From: Hemicordylus capensis
Taxonomy: Eukaryota; Chordata; Lepidosauria; Squamata; Cordylidae
Assembly (NCBI RefSeq): GCF_027244095.1
Contig: NC_069662.1
Span: 13,728,501-13,792,500 of the forward strand
Reading direction: 5' to 3'
DNA: 64,000 nucleotides
The notes beneath the pieces are model-generated. The model had not been told where the DNA came from. It saw only the letters and a list, made by a program, of their open reading frames with translations, and ran no database searches. Positions 13,501 to 21,309 of this stretch are shown piece by piece. How positions within the stretch are numbered: the stretch's first letter is position 1; every line of letters starts with the position of its first letter. The position numbers and the translations under genes are program-made.

Positions 13501-15963
13501 GTTAATGTAGACTGGGGACAGAAAGAGTGGGGGTAGTGGTAGTGCTCCAATGGGTGCCTGCCACCACCCAGATCCCAAAGGGATTGGGCAAAGGACTGGG
13601 TTTTGGTGATTTGTTGAAGTTTGAGAGACTTTGGGGCAGATTCAGGGCAGAAAGGGGGCATCTGGGGTGGAAGAGTGGGGTGGGGAGACAGTGCCCCAAT
13701 GGATGCCTGTCCTCACCCAAATCCCGAAGGGATTGGGCAAAGGGATGATTTTTGGTGATTTGTTGAAGTTTATGCATCTTTAAGGCTTTTCTCCATAGGA
13801 ATAATGGAGGTTTCAGCAGCCCCATAACTGCACTTGGGGGGCACTGGGGTGACCCAGAACAAGTGACGGTGTAGTGCACAGGGGGTGCTAACCACCCCAA
13901 TGGGTTGCTAACCCATGGGGTAGAGGGTTTTTTTGTTTCTGAGGTGTTCTGAGTGTCTATTCTCTGGTAGCATATGGGATTTATAATGACAAACCATGAA
14001 TCCACTCTCATTTGCTACCAGTGAAACTACACTAAGAACCCCTCAGAAACAACAAAACCCTATACCCCATGGGATGGCAACCCATGCGGGTGGTTGGCAC
14101 CCTCTGTGCACTAAACCTCCACTCACCCGGGCCACCCCAGAGTCCCCCAATTGCAGTTATGGGGCTGCTGAAACCTCCATTATTCCCTATTGAGAAAAAC
14201 TTTAAAGACACATAAACTTCAAAAATCACTTTAAAATGACCCCTTTGCCCAATTCCTTTGAAATAATTCTGGTACCTTCCTGGCCCCCTTTGGACACTCC
14301 CACCCACCACACCACACCCTGGGCCACCCATTTCCCCCCAATGTGAAGAGATGCATTTGCTGAAACCTCCATTATTCCCTATTGAGAAAAACCTTAAAGA
14401 CACTTAAATTTTAAAAATCACTTTTTAAAAAATCAGCCCTTTTCCCAATTCCTTAGAAATAATTCTGGTAGCTTCCTTGCCACCGCTAGGCACTACCACC
14501 AACCACATTCCACCCTGGGCCATCCCTTTCCCCCCAAACTTAAAGGAGAAAATCTTAAAGATGTGTGAACTTCAAAATATCACCAAAAATCAGTCCTTTG
14601 CTCAAGTCCTCTGAAATTTGAGTGGTAGCCTCCACCCATTAGGCATTTCCATCCCATACCATTCTTTTGTCTCCAGGACAAAACGGTTTTTTGAATGCTA
14701 ATCAGTTCATATTCAGATTTGGATTAATTCGGAACCAAATCGAATCTGGGGTGATTTGGATGGGTCTGATTTGGATCCAAAATGAAATAGGGGTGTTTTG
14801 ATTTGTGTCCAAAATCAAACATCGAATATCTGAAATGCACACCCCTAGTGTAGATCACAGATAAAATGAAATAAATCATTAAATTAAAAACTATAAGAAA
14901 AACAAAAGTAAGAGCAGCTTAAAATCTATCAATGTCACATGAGAGGGAGCAAACCTTAACAACCCGGTCTGTAGTAAAACAAGGCAGTCAGCAGATTCCA
15001 GTTAAAGTTCAACAATGTTTGTGTATCTTGGCAAAACAAAGACTTTGTTGATGTATTTCAGATGCAGACCAGTGTGAGATGTGCCCAGAAGATCAATGTC
15101 CAAATGAGAAACAGGATCAATGCATCGCCAAAACAATGACCTATTTATCCTATGGAGAACCATTAGGAGCAATTTTGATTTCTTTTGCTCTTTTGTTTTC
15201 CCTGATCACCTTTGCTGTGATTGGGATCTTTGTTCTGCTCCGCAAAACTCCCATTGTGAAAGCCAATAACTGGAGCATTACTTGTACCCTTCTCTCCTCT
15301 CTGCTGCTTTGCTTTCTCTGCTCCTTCCTATTCATTGGTCAGCCTAGGAAGGTGACCTGTCTCCTCAGACAAACCGTGTTTGGTATCACCTTTACTGTCG
15401 CACTTTCCTCTGTGTTGGCTAAAACCATCACTGTTGTTCTGGCCTTCCTGGCCACGAAGCCGGGAAACAGGATGAGAAGATGGATAGGGAAGAGGCTGGC
15501 AGTATCGGTCATCATTCTCTGTTCACTTATTCAAATTGGAATCTGTGCTATGTGGCTGGCAAACACTCCCCCTTTCCCAGAGTTTGACATGCACTCTCAG
15601 ATCAGTGAGATCATTGTGCAATGCAATGAAGGCTCAAACACCATGTTCTACATCGTCCTGGGCTACATGGGTTTTCTGGCCATCATCAGCTTCACTGTGG
15701 CCTTCCTTGCGAGAAAGTTACCAGATAGCTTTAATGAAGCCAAGCTGATCACCTTCAGCATGCTGGTCTTCTGCACTGTTTGGATTACTTTTGTCCCAAG
15801 CTACTTGAGCACCAAGGGGAAATACATGGTGGCTGTGGAGCTCTTCTCCATCATGGCCTCTAGTGGTGGACTGTTGAGTTGTATCTTCCTTCCCAAATGC
15901 TACATTATTATTCTTAGACCTGATCTGAACACCAGAGAGCAACTAGTAAGGAAACAATATTGA
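607..15963 (+). CDS. V2R copy A: vomeronasal type-2 receptor, six coding exons, apparently intact
   Basis: Coding exons are 607-812, 2842-3133, 5793-6641, 7365-7592, 9965-10091 and 15062-15963, giving 867 residues, the usual V2R length. Order of parts: signal peptide (about 1-16), Venus-flytrap ligand domain (to about 525), cysteine-rich linker (about 526-590), seven membrane helices (about 598-850) and a short tail ending RKQY. The class C motif PKCY is present in helix 7. All introns are GT..AG with phases 2,0,0,0,1, and no in-frame stop was found. Family knowledge: a plasma-membrane chemoreceptor of basal vomeronasal neurons, coupled to Go and TRPC2, detecting peptide or protein cues. The ATG at 607 was chosen because it starts the hydrophobic signal sequence; the reading frame upstream has a stop at 550-552 and no other ATG. 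Intron 4 carries a 1.9-kb hAT insertion and intron 5 a nested hAT/L2. The ligand is unknown. Confidence 0.93.
1009..1180 (+). repeat. Old tRNA-derived SINE copy
   Basis: It contains the recognisable reptilian SINE words CTGGCATCTCCAGG and GGCTGGGAAA and a tail ending GGCAACTTGATA. It is diverged and lacks a clear A box. Counterparts lie at about 37929-38105 (C) and 59329-59495 (D). In B this stretch is deleted. Confidence 0.6.
2287..2474 (+). repeat. tRNA-derived SINE in intron 1 of A
   Basis: An A-box-like TAGATCAGTGGTAGAGC near 2297 and a B-box-like GGTTCAATCC at 2341 lie about 45 bases apart, followed by the typical SINE body (CACCTCCAGG, GGGCTGGGAAAGACTCC) and a tail of TTCCTATG. Orthologous copies are in B, C and D, so it predates the gene duplications. 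Confidence 0.75.
2588..2745 (-). repeat. AT-rich interspersed repeat with GGGCGGTTTACA core
   Basis: A TTTG-rich start, a CTGCCCAAAATGCAAGTCTGGGCGG-type palindromic core and an A-rich tail of AATTAAAAACAC words. Counterparts lie at about 22822-22975, 39548-39700 and 62400-62545. Related copies interrupt the V2R remnants at 16508-16685, 30855-31060 and 54663-54835. It looks like the 3' end of a non-LTR element (L2/CR1-like) or its SINE; the family was not settled and the strand is tentative. Confidence 0.5.
2842..3133 (+). CDS. V2R-A exon 2 (ligand-binding lobe 1)
   Basis: Residues 69-166. It contains [26 protein letters not shown] (an N-glycosylation site), the conserved Cys in NYNCDGK and [15 protein letters not shown], and ends YKIPQ before GTATGT. 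The acceptor is TTTACAG. Phase 2 in, phase 0 out. Confidence 0.93.
3293..3645 (+). repeat. SINE-like squamate repeat, about 350 bp
   Basis: Body words include GCAAAGAGGCACC, CTCTTTATTTAGCAGG, GGGACAGGGATCC and ATTTATTTATTATTTCTCT; the 3' end is AAGTGGTATAGAAATA followed by a TTG-rich tail. The same repeat is at about 23500-23855, 40220-40575 and 63102-63460 (orthologous), at 19620-19975 in the A-B spacer, and inverted at 4521-4813. The family name is not certain. Confidence 0.65.
4306..4520 (+). repeat. Fragment of a CR1-like LINE ORF1
   Basis: The translation reads CVRC..LLAL..., a stop, then [20 protein letters not shown] and a Ser-rich end: a CxxC pair followed by a coiled-coil-like helix, as in ORF1 proteins of CR1-type LINEs. 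Counterparts are at about 24545-24792 (B, with a 28-base local duplication) and 40930-41146 (C). The assignment is by resemblance only. Confidence 0.45.
4521..4813 (-). repeat. (GAT)n microsatellite and inverted SINE-like repeat
   Basis: A GATGATGAT run (4521-4563) is the expanded 3' tail of the same SINE-like repeat as at 3293-3645, here on the minus strand (TTCTATACCGCCC, GGCGGTTTACACAG, GGCTCCCTGTCCCC). Counterparts: 24793-25106 and 41147-41452. The GAT run makes a poly-Asp reading frame that is not a gene. Confidence 0.7.
4968..5375 (+). mobile_element. CR1-like LINE 3' fragment
   Basis: Degenerate translation of RT C-terminal words: [42 protein letters not shown], with frame breaks, then a 3' UTR ending CAAGGCTGTTCTTATGTTCTTG, a common squamate LINE end. 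Counterparts are at about 25265-25673 (B) and 41621-42022 (C). It is old and shared by the copies. Confidence 0.65.
5793..6641 (+). CDS. V2R-A exon 3 (bulk of the ligand-binding domain)
   Basis: Residues 167-449, 849 bp. It starts [20 protein letters not shown] after an AG acceptor and includes [33 protein letters not shown] and DNCTGE (two N-glycosylation sites) and [16 protein letters not shown]. It ends SLLLWP before GTATGT, phase 0 on both sides. A-specific differences from B and C include EDLEY (EDLQY there) and VHGNSH (VYGDSH in C). Confidence 0.95.
6642..7364 (+). other. Intron 3 of V2R-A
   Basis: 723 bp, AT-rich, with no repeat family or gene recognised. It aligns with C throughout (apart from a SINE in C). 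B lacks about 90 bases in the middle. Confidence 0.7.
7365..7592 (+). CDS. V2R-A exon 4 (end of ligand domain)
   Basis: Residues 450-525, 228 bp. [20 protein letters not shown], then GYDIINLV and FPNDTF, ending WNHKFKE before GTATGG. It has two N-glycosylation sites (NNSAG, NDTF). Phase 0 on both sides. Confidence 0.93.
8011..9933. mobile_element. hAT-family DNA transposon (non-autonomous), 1,923 bp, in intron 4 of A
   Basis: The 12-bp terminal inverted repeats are exact (CAGAGGCGTAAC / GTTACGCCTCTG), flanked by a perfect 8-bp target duplication TCGGAACA (8003-8010 and 9934-9941), the hAT signature. Copy C has the uninterrupted site at 44787-44794 and B a similar one (TCAGAACA), so this insertion happened in A only. 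The left half (about 8060-9030) is GC- and CpG-rich; the right half is AT-rich with a (GT)n tract at 9480-9540 and a repeat around 9720-9800. No transposase reading frame was recognised. Confidence 0.93.
9480..9545. repeat. (GT)n microsatellite inside the hAT element
   Basis: Runs of GTGTGT with TATA interruptions. It produces His/Thr-rich minus-strand frames of no meaning. Confidence 0.8.
9965..10091 (+). CDS. V2R-A exon 5 (cysteine-rich linker)
   Basis: 127 bp after [18 protein letters not shown], then [19 protein letters not shown]: six of the cysteines of the class C cysteine-rich domain. It ends one base into an Asp codon before GTAAAA (phase 1). Confidence 0.93.
11672..13390 (-). mobile_element. 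L2-clade LINE fragment (linker and endonuclease)
   Basis: Minus-strand translation shows endonuclease words: [41 protein letters not shown] and [19 protein letters not shown]. It matches 50600-52350 in C. The RT and 3' end present in C are missing here, so the left junction reflects a deletion of about 3 kb. Dead copy. Confidence 0.8.
13527..14680. repeat. Inverted and tandem repeat array inside the hAT element
   Basis: Units of about 150-190 bp containing GAAACCTCCATTATTCC and TTTGCCCAATTCCTT occur about three times in direct order (14130-14680) and about twice inverted (13527-13870), around a palindromic centre near 13990 where TCTGGTAGCA pairs with TGCTACCAG. B (28480-29040) and C (52380-52870) keep only the right-hand side. 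Confidence 0.75.
15062..15963 (+). CDS. V2R-A exon 6 (seven-transmembrane domain)
   Basis: 902 bp after ATTTCAG. It completes the Asp codon, then [20 protein letters not shown] (last linker cysteines), helix 1 from [11 protein letters not shown], the conserved TPIVKANN loop, [57 protein letters not shown] and [11 protein letters not shown], tail REQLVRKQY, stop TGA. Confidence 0.97.
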
Positions 15964-16369
15964 GACACTGGACTCTTTCAGCCTTTTCTTGTTCTTCGGC
16001 ACCATGTCTTTCATCATTATATTCCCATATTAGTAGTGAAGGAAGGCGTAGATTAGAGAATACAGTCAACATGGGTGGTATCGGTGACTAAGCGTGGGTG
16101 ATATCGGGACAATGGGGGCAACTGTGGAAGAGCTGCTTGAACAATGAGCCATATTGCACAGCTCTGGCACTGCTTTGAAGGACACATCAGCCCGGTAGCA
16201 CCATGTGTCCAGAATGCAGCACCGGATGTCAGCCAGCCTACAGTATTGGCCACAGACTAATAGTTCTCAAAGAAGGGAGATATATGTAGACAACCTTATA
16301 CTTAAGGTTAGGTGAAAAAAGAATGGCTGACATCCAGACTAACACAGTGTGTGGTCATCCAATGAAGCA

Positions 16370-16945
16370 CATTTGTTTGAAATGCATTCTACATTCATCC
16401 AGATCATGTTGCAATGCAATGAAGGGTCTGAGGGTCTCTTACATGGGCTTTCTGGCAATCATCAGGTTCACTGTGGCCTTCCTTGCTAGAATGTTACTGA
16501 TGGATTTATTTATTTAGTCAGTCATTTATTTAAAATATCTTTATACCACCCAAAACCTACGTCTCTGGGCGATTTACAAGAAGATAAAAACAAATATAAA
16601 ACATTAGTTAAAAACAAAAACAAGAAATTTTAAACACAACAATTTATTTTTTAAAAAACAATATCCTAAAACCAACATTAAAACAATTTAATGAAGCCAA
16701 GCCGATCACCTTCAGCATGCTGGTCTTCTGCAGTATTTGGATGTTCTTTGTCAAAAGCTACTTGAACACCAAGCGGAGATACATGGTGGCTATGGAGGTC
16801 TTCTTCATCTTGGTCTCTAGCGGTGAACTGTTGAGTTGCATCTTCCTCCCCAAATGCTACATTATTATTCTTAGACCTGATCTGGACACCAGAGAGCAAA
16901 TAGTACGGAAAATGAATTGTGGCATTGGACTCTTTGGTTATTTTT
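16370..16945 (+). pseudogene. V2R exon 6 remnant (helices 5-7) downstream of A
   Basis: Translation of 16440-16500 gives [19 protein letters not shown] and of 16690-16945 gives [42 protein letters not shown] roughly 180-bp AT-rich repeat (16508-16685) interrupts it, 28 bases are missing near the CNEGS motif, and nothing upstream of helix 4 remains. It is the end of a former neighbouring receptor gene. Equivalents follow B and C, so it predates the duplications. Confidence 0.88.
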
Positions 16946-17736
16946 GATGAGTTTTCTACTATTTCCTACTATTTCCTACTATTTCCTACTATTCCTCCTG
17001 TATTAGTGGTCATGCAAAATAAAGATACTGTTTCAAACAAAGCCATCACCCTGGATGCTAAAGTGTGGGTGACGTCAAGCTCTGGCTACTTGCACATAAA
17101 AATGTCACACAGTTCCTGATTATTTCCCCTTCTTTGTTCAACATTTCATTCCATCTTTCCTGTCCTTATTAGTGTCCACACAATTATGTCTGTAGCTGTC
17201 CCTCATTTTCAAATTATCTTTGCTTTGAAAATGTACCGCAAGAGACAGAGGAAATAAGTTTTGGTTTGGTTTCTGGATGATTCCTCTGCTATGGTATTGG
17301 TTCTAATTTTGCCAGTCTCTGCCGCCGTGCCAGCACAATGAGGTGGGGTTCTGGGTTGTGCCACCATTACATGAGGCAGTCACGGGCACCATCATGCTCC
17401 CCTCCACGTGACAGGGATCGGCCAATGAGGGAAAGAGGTGGGGCGATTGGGTGCCGGCTGCCTCCGTTCCATTCAGTTGCTCCACAGCTTGGCACCCACC
17501 CAACACCCTGTACTCAGTGAAGGATAGCCAGTAGCCTGTGGGGGCCAAGTAGGAAATTTTTGGATCGCACCAGATTGGCACTAGGCATGGCCTTTTTTTG
17601 CCTACTTCTCACTGAGTCCTTTGGCTTTCAGTCATAGGTTGGCACTGAAGGAACCGTTCACTTGGCAGGAGAGTGCTGGTGTTGGGTAGGTAGATTGAAT
17701 AACAGTGTTCGGCTGGAGGCCAATTTGGGGTGGGAG

Positions 17737-18962
17737 CAGGGCCAGATTAAGCTAGTGTAGGGCCTGTAACATATGTCATAAAGGGGCCCCAAATTTTTAA
17801 AATGCACATAAATTTAAAAACATAAATTATTTACTTGCTTAGTAAAGTCATTCAATTTTTTCATTTGCTATACATACCATAGGATAGCCAAGGCAATGTT
17901 AAGAATTGCTGCCAGGGCTGGACTGGGGACACTAAGATGGCGGTGGAATTTATGCGGAGAGGGCGCCAGGTTTTGAGCAGAATGGCTACTTAAAGGTGGG
18001 AGTATTCATTGCTGCCGAGTACAGCGTGGCACAGTCAACATGGAGACCAGGGTTCCCTTGAAGGTGTACACGTGTGCATGTGCTCACATGGTTTTTGATG
18101 TAAGCTCAGTTAATTTTAGATCCCGCTCAGATTGAATCAGGAAGGCCCCACTCTGAATGCACATGGTGCGCGCACACTGCCTTGAAACTGTCACTCAGAA
18201 CAAAACTCATTCGACACAGAAATGAAAAATATTAGAGAGAACACCAATGGAGACCAGGGCTCCCAGAAGCGTCGTGTATCAATGGCACAGGGGCGTAACT
18301 ATGATAGGGCAAGGGGAGACAGTTGTCTGGGGGCCCACTGCCTTGAGGGGCCCCCCAGAGGGAAGTCACATGACTGACTCCCCCAGCCGTGCACCCACCT
18401 GAGTTTCCCTCAGTTGTATTCATCCTCCGAAATTGATGTGAGTGTTAAGACCTGGAGCTACCAGAACAGCATGTCTTTCTCTAGTACCATTAAATGACTT
18501 GCATCGTCCACAATTTACAAAACCTTTCAAAAAATAATTTAGGATGATGTTCTATTGTGGCACATAGGATATATAAATTTTACTCTGCTTTTGGTTACCA
18601 CTATTCAGCTTCATTTACAATTTCTTTACTTCATGAGCTGAGCTTCAGTGACAGGGGGCCTATTTTAAAATCTTGTCTCTGGGCTCACTCCAACCTTGCT
18701 ACGCCTCTGCAATGGCACATATTGCAATACGTGCTTGGAGTGCAGAAATGTGAACAAATATGCATGCATACAGATCAGCAATCATGTGCACTGGCCACAG
18801 ATTTCACAAGTGTTGAGCACAACACATGGATACATGAATGGCTGCCATTCATTCTAAGCTCTACGACTACAGTGGGGGAGGAAGGGGTTTAATCTTTGCA
18901 AGGATGAAAGCAGTGACCTCCATCTTTGACCCAGCTTCTGGAGGGAATATAGTATTTTTGCA
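17737..18962. mobile_element. Left part of a hAT-like element in the A-B spacer
   Basis: It begins CAGGGCCAGATTAA, matching the left end of the longer copy at 33116-35266. The right end is missing: the sequence jumps near 18965 to DNA that lies beyond the element in the other spacers. Confidence 0.6.
18288..18709. mobile_element. Small non-autonomous hAT (MITE), 422 bp
   Basis: The ends are CAGGGGCGTAAC and GCTACGCCTCTG (imperfect inverted repeats), flanked by a perfect 8-bp duplication CAATGGCA (18280-18287, 18710-18717). The equivalent places in the B-C and C-D spacers (near 33660 and 55233) are uninterrupted. The ends resemble those of the 1.9-kb hAT in intron 4 of A. Confidence 0.9.
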
Positions 18963-19619
18963 TGCATGGAGATGTACCTGTCTCCGTGGAAACACAGCTG
19001 CAGCTCATTCAGACATGTCCTTGTGTGTCTATTCCAGGGGGCCAAGGAACAGCCTTCCAGGGTTTTTGTGGCCCAAAGGGTTGGGAATGGCGGGGGTGGC
19101 AGGCTGGACTGTGGGCACTGAGAGGGTGGGGCAATGATTGTGGGGAGGGCGCCGGGTTTTGAGCAGAATGGGTAATTAAGGTGGGAATTCGGGCACAGGG
19201 GCACCCCGCAGGTCGTGGCGCACCGGAAATATGCCCTCTTGCTAGGAGATCCCCTGTATTTGTAAAAGGGAATCCAGCTTGCTGGATTCCCATTTACGAG
19301 TAGACCCCTTACCAAGCAAGCCTGTGAGCCACTTCCATGAATGGGGGGTAGTCCAGTTCTAAATCAGACTGGCACCCTCCCCCATACACCTTATGAGGAC
19401 TGGCCTGGTTCATCCTCGGACCACCCAAACAGGCCTGGCTCTGTCTGAGCTGGTTCGCACAACCCTATTTCTCTCCCTACTTTGTCTACACTAAGCCAGA
19501 AGCAAAGCCTGCTTGGAGTCTGCCGTTCCCCAAATCTCATCCTTCCCTAACTTCTTTGAATGTCCGGTGCACCATTATGGAATATTTCATCCCACTAATT
19601 CTTCTACTCTCTTTTCTTT

Positions 19620-19975
19620 CTAAAGAACAAAGCAAGAGGGCAAGCAAACAAACAAAGAAAGGGGAAAGGACAAGTTAAGTTAGTTAGGGCTAGTCTTTTA
19701 TAGGGTTCAATTTCTGGCTATCCCCCTACTAATTGTGCAAAGAGGCACCTTTTAACGTGGTGCATCTCTTTATTTAGCAGGCCCTATCCACCCTCAGCAC
19801 AGTACCTCCAGTGACTCTTGCTGGTGTCTGTCTTATGTTTCTTTTAAGATTGTGAGCCCTTTGGGGACAGGGAGCCATTTTATTTATTTATTATTTTTCT
19901 GTGTAAACAGTCCTGAGCCATTATTGGAAGGGTGGTATAGAAAATGAATGAATGAATGAATGAATGAATGAACGA
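19620..19975 (+). repeat. SINE-like repeat, A-B spacer only
   Basis: The same about 350-bp repeat as at 3293-3645, ending GGTGGTATAGAAAATG and an (AATG)n tract to about 20000. The other two spacers (near 36412 and 57550) lack it, so it inserted after the units separated. Confidence 0.75.
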
Positions 19976-20029
19976 ACGAATGAATGAACAAATGAATGTA
20001 ATGTATTTGTTTCACTAATTTTCTTTCAT

Positions 20030-21115
20030 TCTCTTTTAATAAATTTGAATTTGTTCACTGAAACCTTGTTTTGTCCCTTTGTTTTGTTATTAGTTCCATG
20101 TCTACCACAGAGGGATAGACATTACAGTAGCAGCCCTAGGCCCCGCATCTTGTAACCGTGGTTTCTGCCATAACACAGGTCCGGATGATCAAAGACAGCA
20201 AGGTTACTGAACATGAACAAAGGTTCTGCACTATGTCTGAATCCTGAAATTATTATTTTATTTTTACAAACTTGGGTAGATTTTTTCCTGACCATGAATC
20301 CATTTATATACCACATCTTTGCAGTGGAGCCTAGAAACATTTTCATTCACTGGTTTGTTTTCTTTCTGGTGGATTGACATCTAATAGTCAATTAAGCCCT
20401 GCTTTGGGCCATTTTGAGGGAAGACCTTGCTGATGAATGCTAGGATACCCCATGGAAGTGGAAGAACGGGAATGTTCTGCCTGACATTTTAGAAGATAGG
20501 TCACTTTGCCTATGTAGGACACATTGGCGATCTGTACACACTCATTATAAAATCAATGAAATATATATAAATAAAATATAATAAAATAAATCATCTGGAC
20601 ACATTGACCAGATGCCTCTTACTGCATGTTTCCCTTTCTTCTCACTCAAAGCAAGGCCCAATGACCAGCAGGCACATGGGTCCACAAAGTGTTAACTGAA
20701 TCCTGTTATTGCCTGCTAAACAACAAATATTGTTTAGGAGGGAATAAGAAATGTTGTCGTGGATTGTATAGGGACCAGAGGACAGCAGGGAAAGTGTCAA
20801 TCCACCCTGTAATTATCAAAATCATTATTATTCAGTTCTGCTTCTTGTGGAAGCCCCATGGCTAGCTAGAGGTCATTTAATGATAAGATAGGTTAATTAT
20901 AACTCAGTAGCTCATACTAGGACACATTCACTCAGTGTTTTAAGGATTTTAAAGTGCCAGTGTGTGCCCTAGAACTCAGAAGACGTTAACATGAAACAAA
21001 CAAGGCTCTGTCAAATGGAATTTCTGTGTTGGTGAAGTTCTTTGTGGGTAGCCTTCTCTAGCTGACAAAGCAAGTGTACAGCTGGGGTGAGATTCAAAAT
21101 TTGCAGGAGCTCAGA
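20030..21115 (+). other. Conserved 5' flank of V2R copy B
   Basis: It aligns with 36410-37524 (C) and 57560-58928 (D), and from 20503 also with 1-606 (A). No open reading frame or repeat family was recognised. This is the best place to look for the promoter and transcription start. Confidence 0.65.
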
Positions 21116-21309
21116 ATGGTTCGGTTACTACCATTCCTCCTATATCTGCCTACTATTTTCAGCAGGCAAAGACATCTGCGCAGAATTCAGCACAATTCCA
21201 AGACAGGTTCCAGAGAAGACATTACCATTGGGGAATTTGGATCCTTCTTACAGGGTGTTGTGCTTCTATTCAACTTTACTGTACCACCAGACAGATCCAC
21301 AACAGGATA
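21116..21309 (+). CDS. V2R-B exon 1
   Basis: [20 protein letters not shown], then LRRIQHNSK. It lacks four codons and the conserved Cys seen in A, C and D. Donor GTGAGT at 21310, phase 2. Confidence 0.83.

Larger units (their letters stand above)
11050..14847. mobile_element. hAT element with nested L2, intron 5 of A
   Basis: The ends are TAGGGAAGTGC and GCACACCCCTA, the same ends as the copies in C (46847-53032) and B (right part only, to 29205). The flanking 8-mers ATGTATAA and GTGTAGAT are a decayed target duplication; the C copy keeps a perfect one. The interior holds an L2 LINE (about 11672-13390) and an inverted, tandem array of 150-190 bp units (13527-14680). It inserted before the V2R duplications. 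Confidence 0.85.
10092..15061 (+). other. Intron 5 of V2R-A
   Basis: 4.97 kb. The first about 950 bases are unrecognised but shared with C. Then comes a hAT element (11050-14847) carrying an L2 LINE, then about 210 bases to the acceptor ATTTCAG. Confidence 0.75.
15964..21115. other. A-B intergenic spacer
   Basis: 5.15 kb. In order: 3' flank, a decayed V2R exon 6 piece (16370-16945), an unrecognised stretch (17000-17730), the left part of a hAT-like element (from 17737) containing a smaller hAT (18288-18709), unrecognised DNA shared with the other spacers (19000-19600), a SINE-like insertion (19620-19975) ending in an (AATG)n tract, then the 5' flank of B (from about 20030). Confidence 0.7.

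Noticed and set aside
16690-16945. Alternative last exon for V2R-A
   Set aside because: It lacks helices 1-4, is interrupted by a repeat and has lost bases. It is better read as a pseudogene piece.
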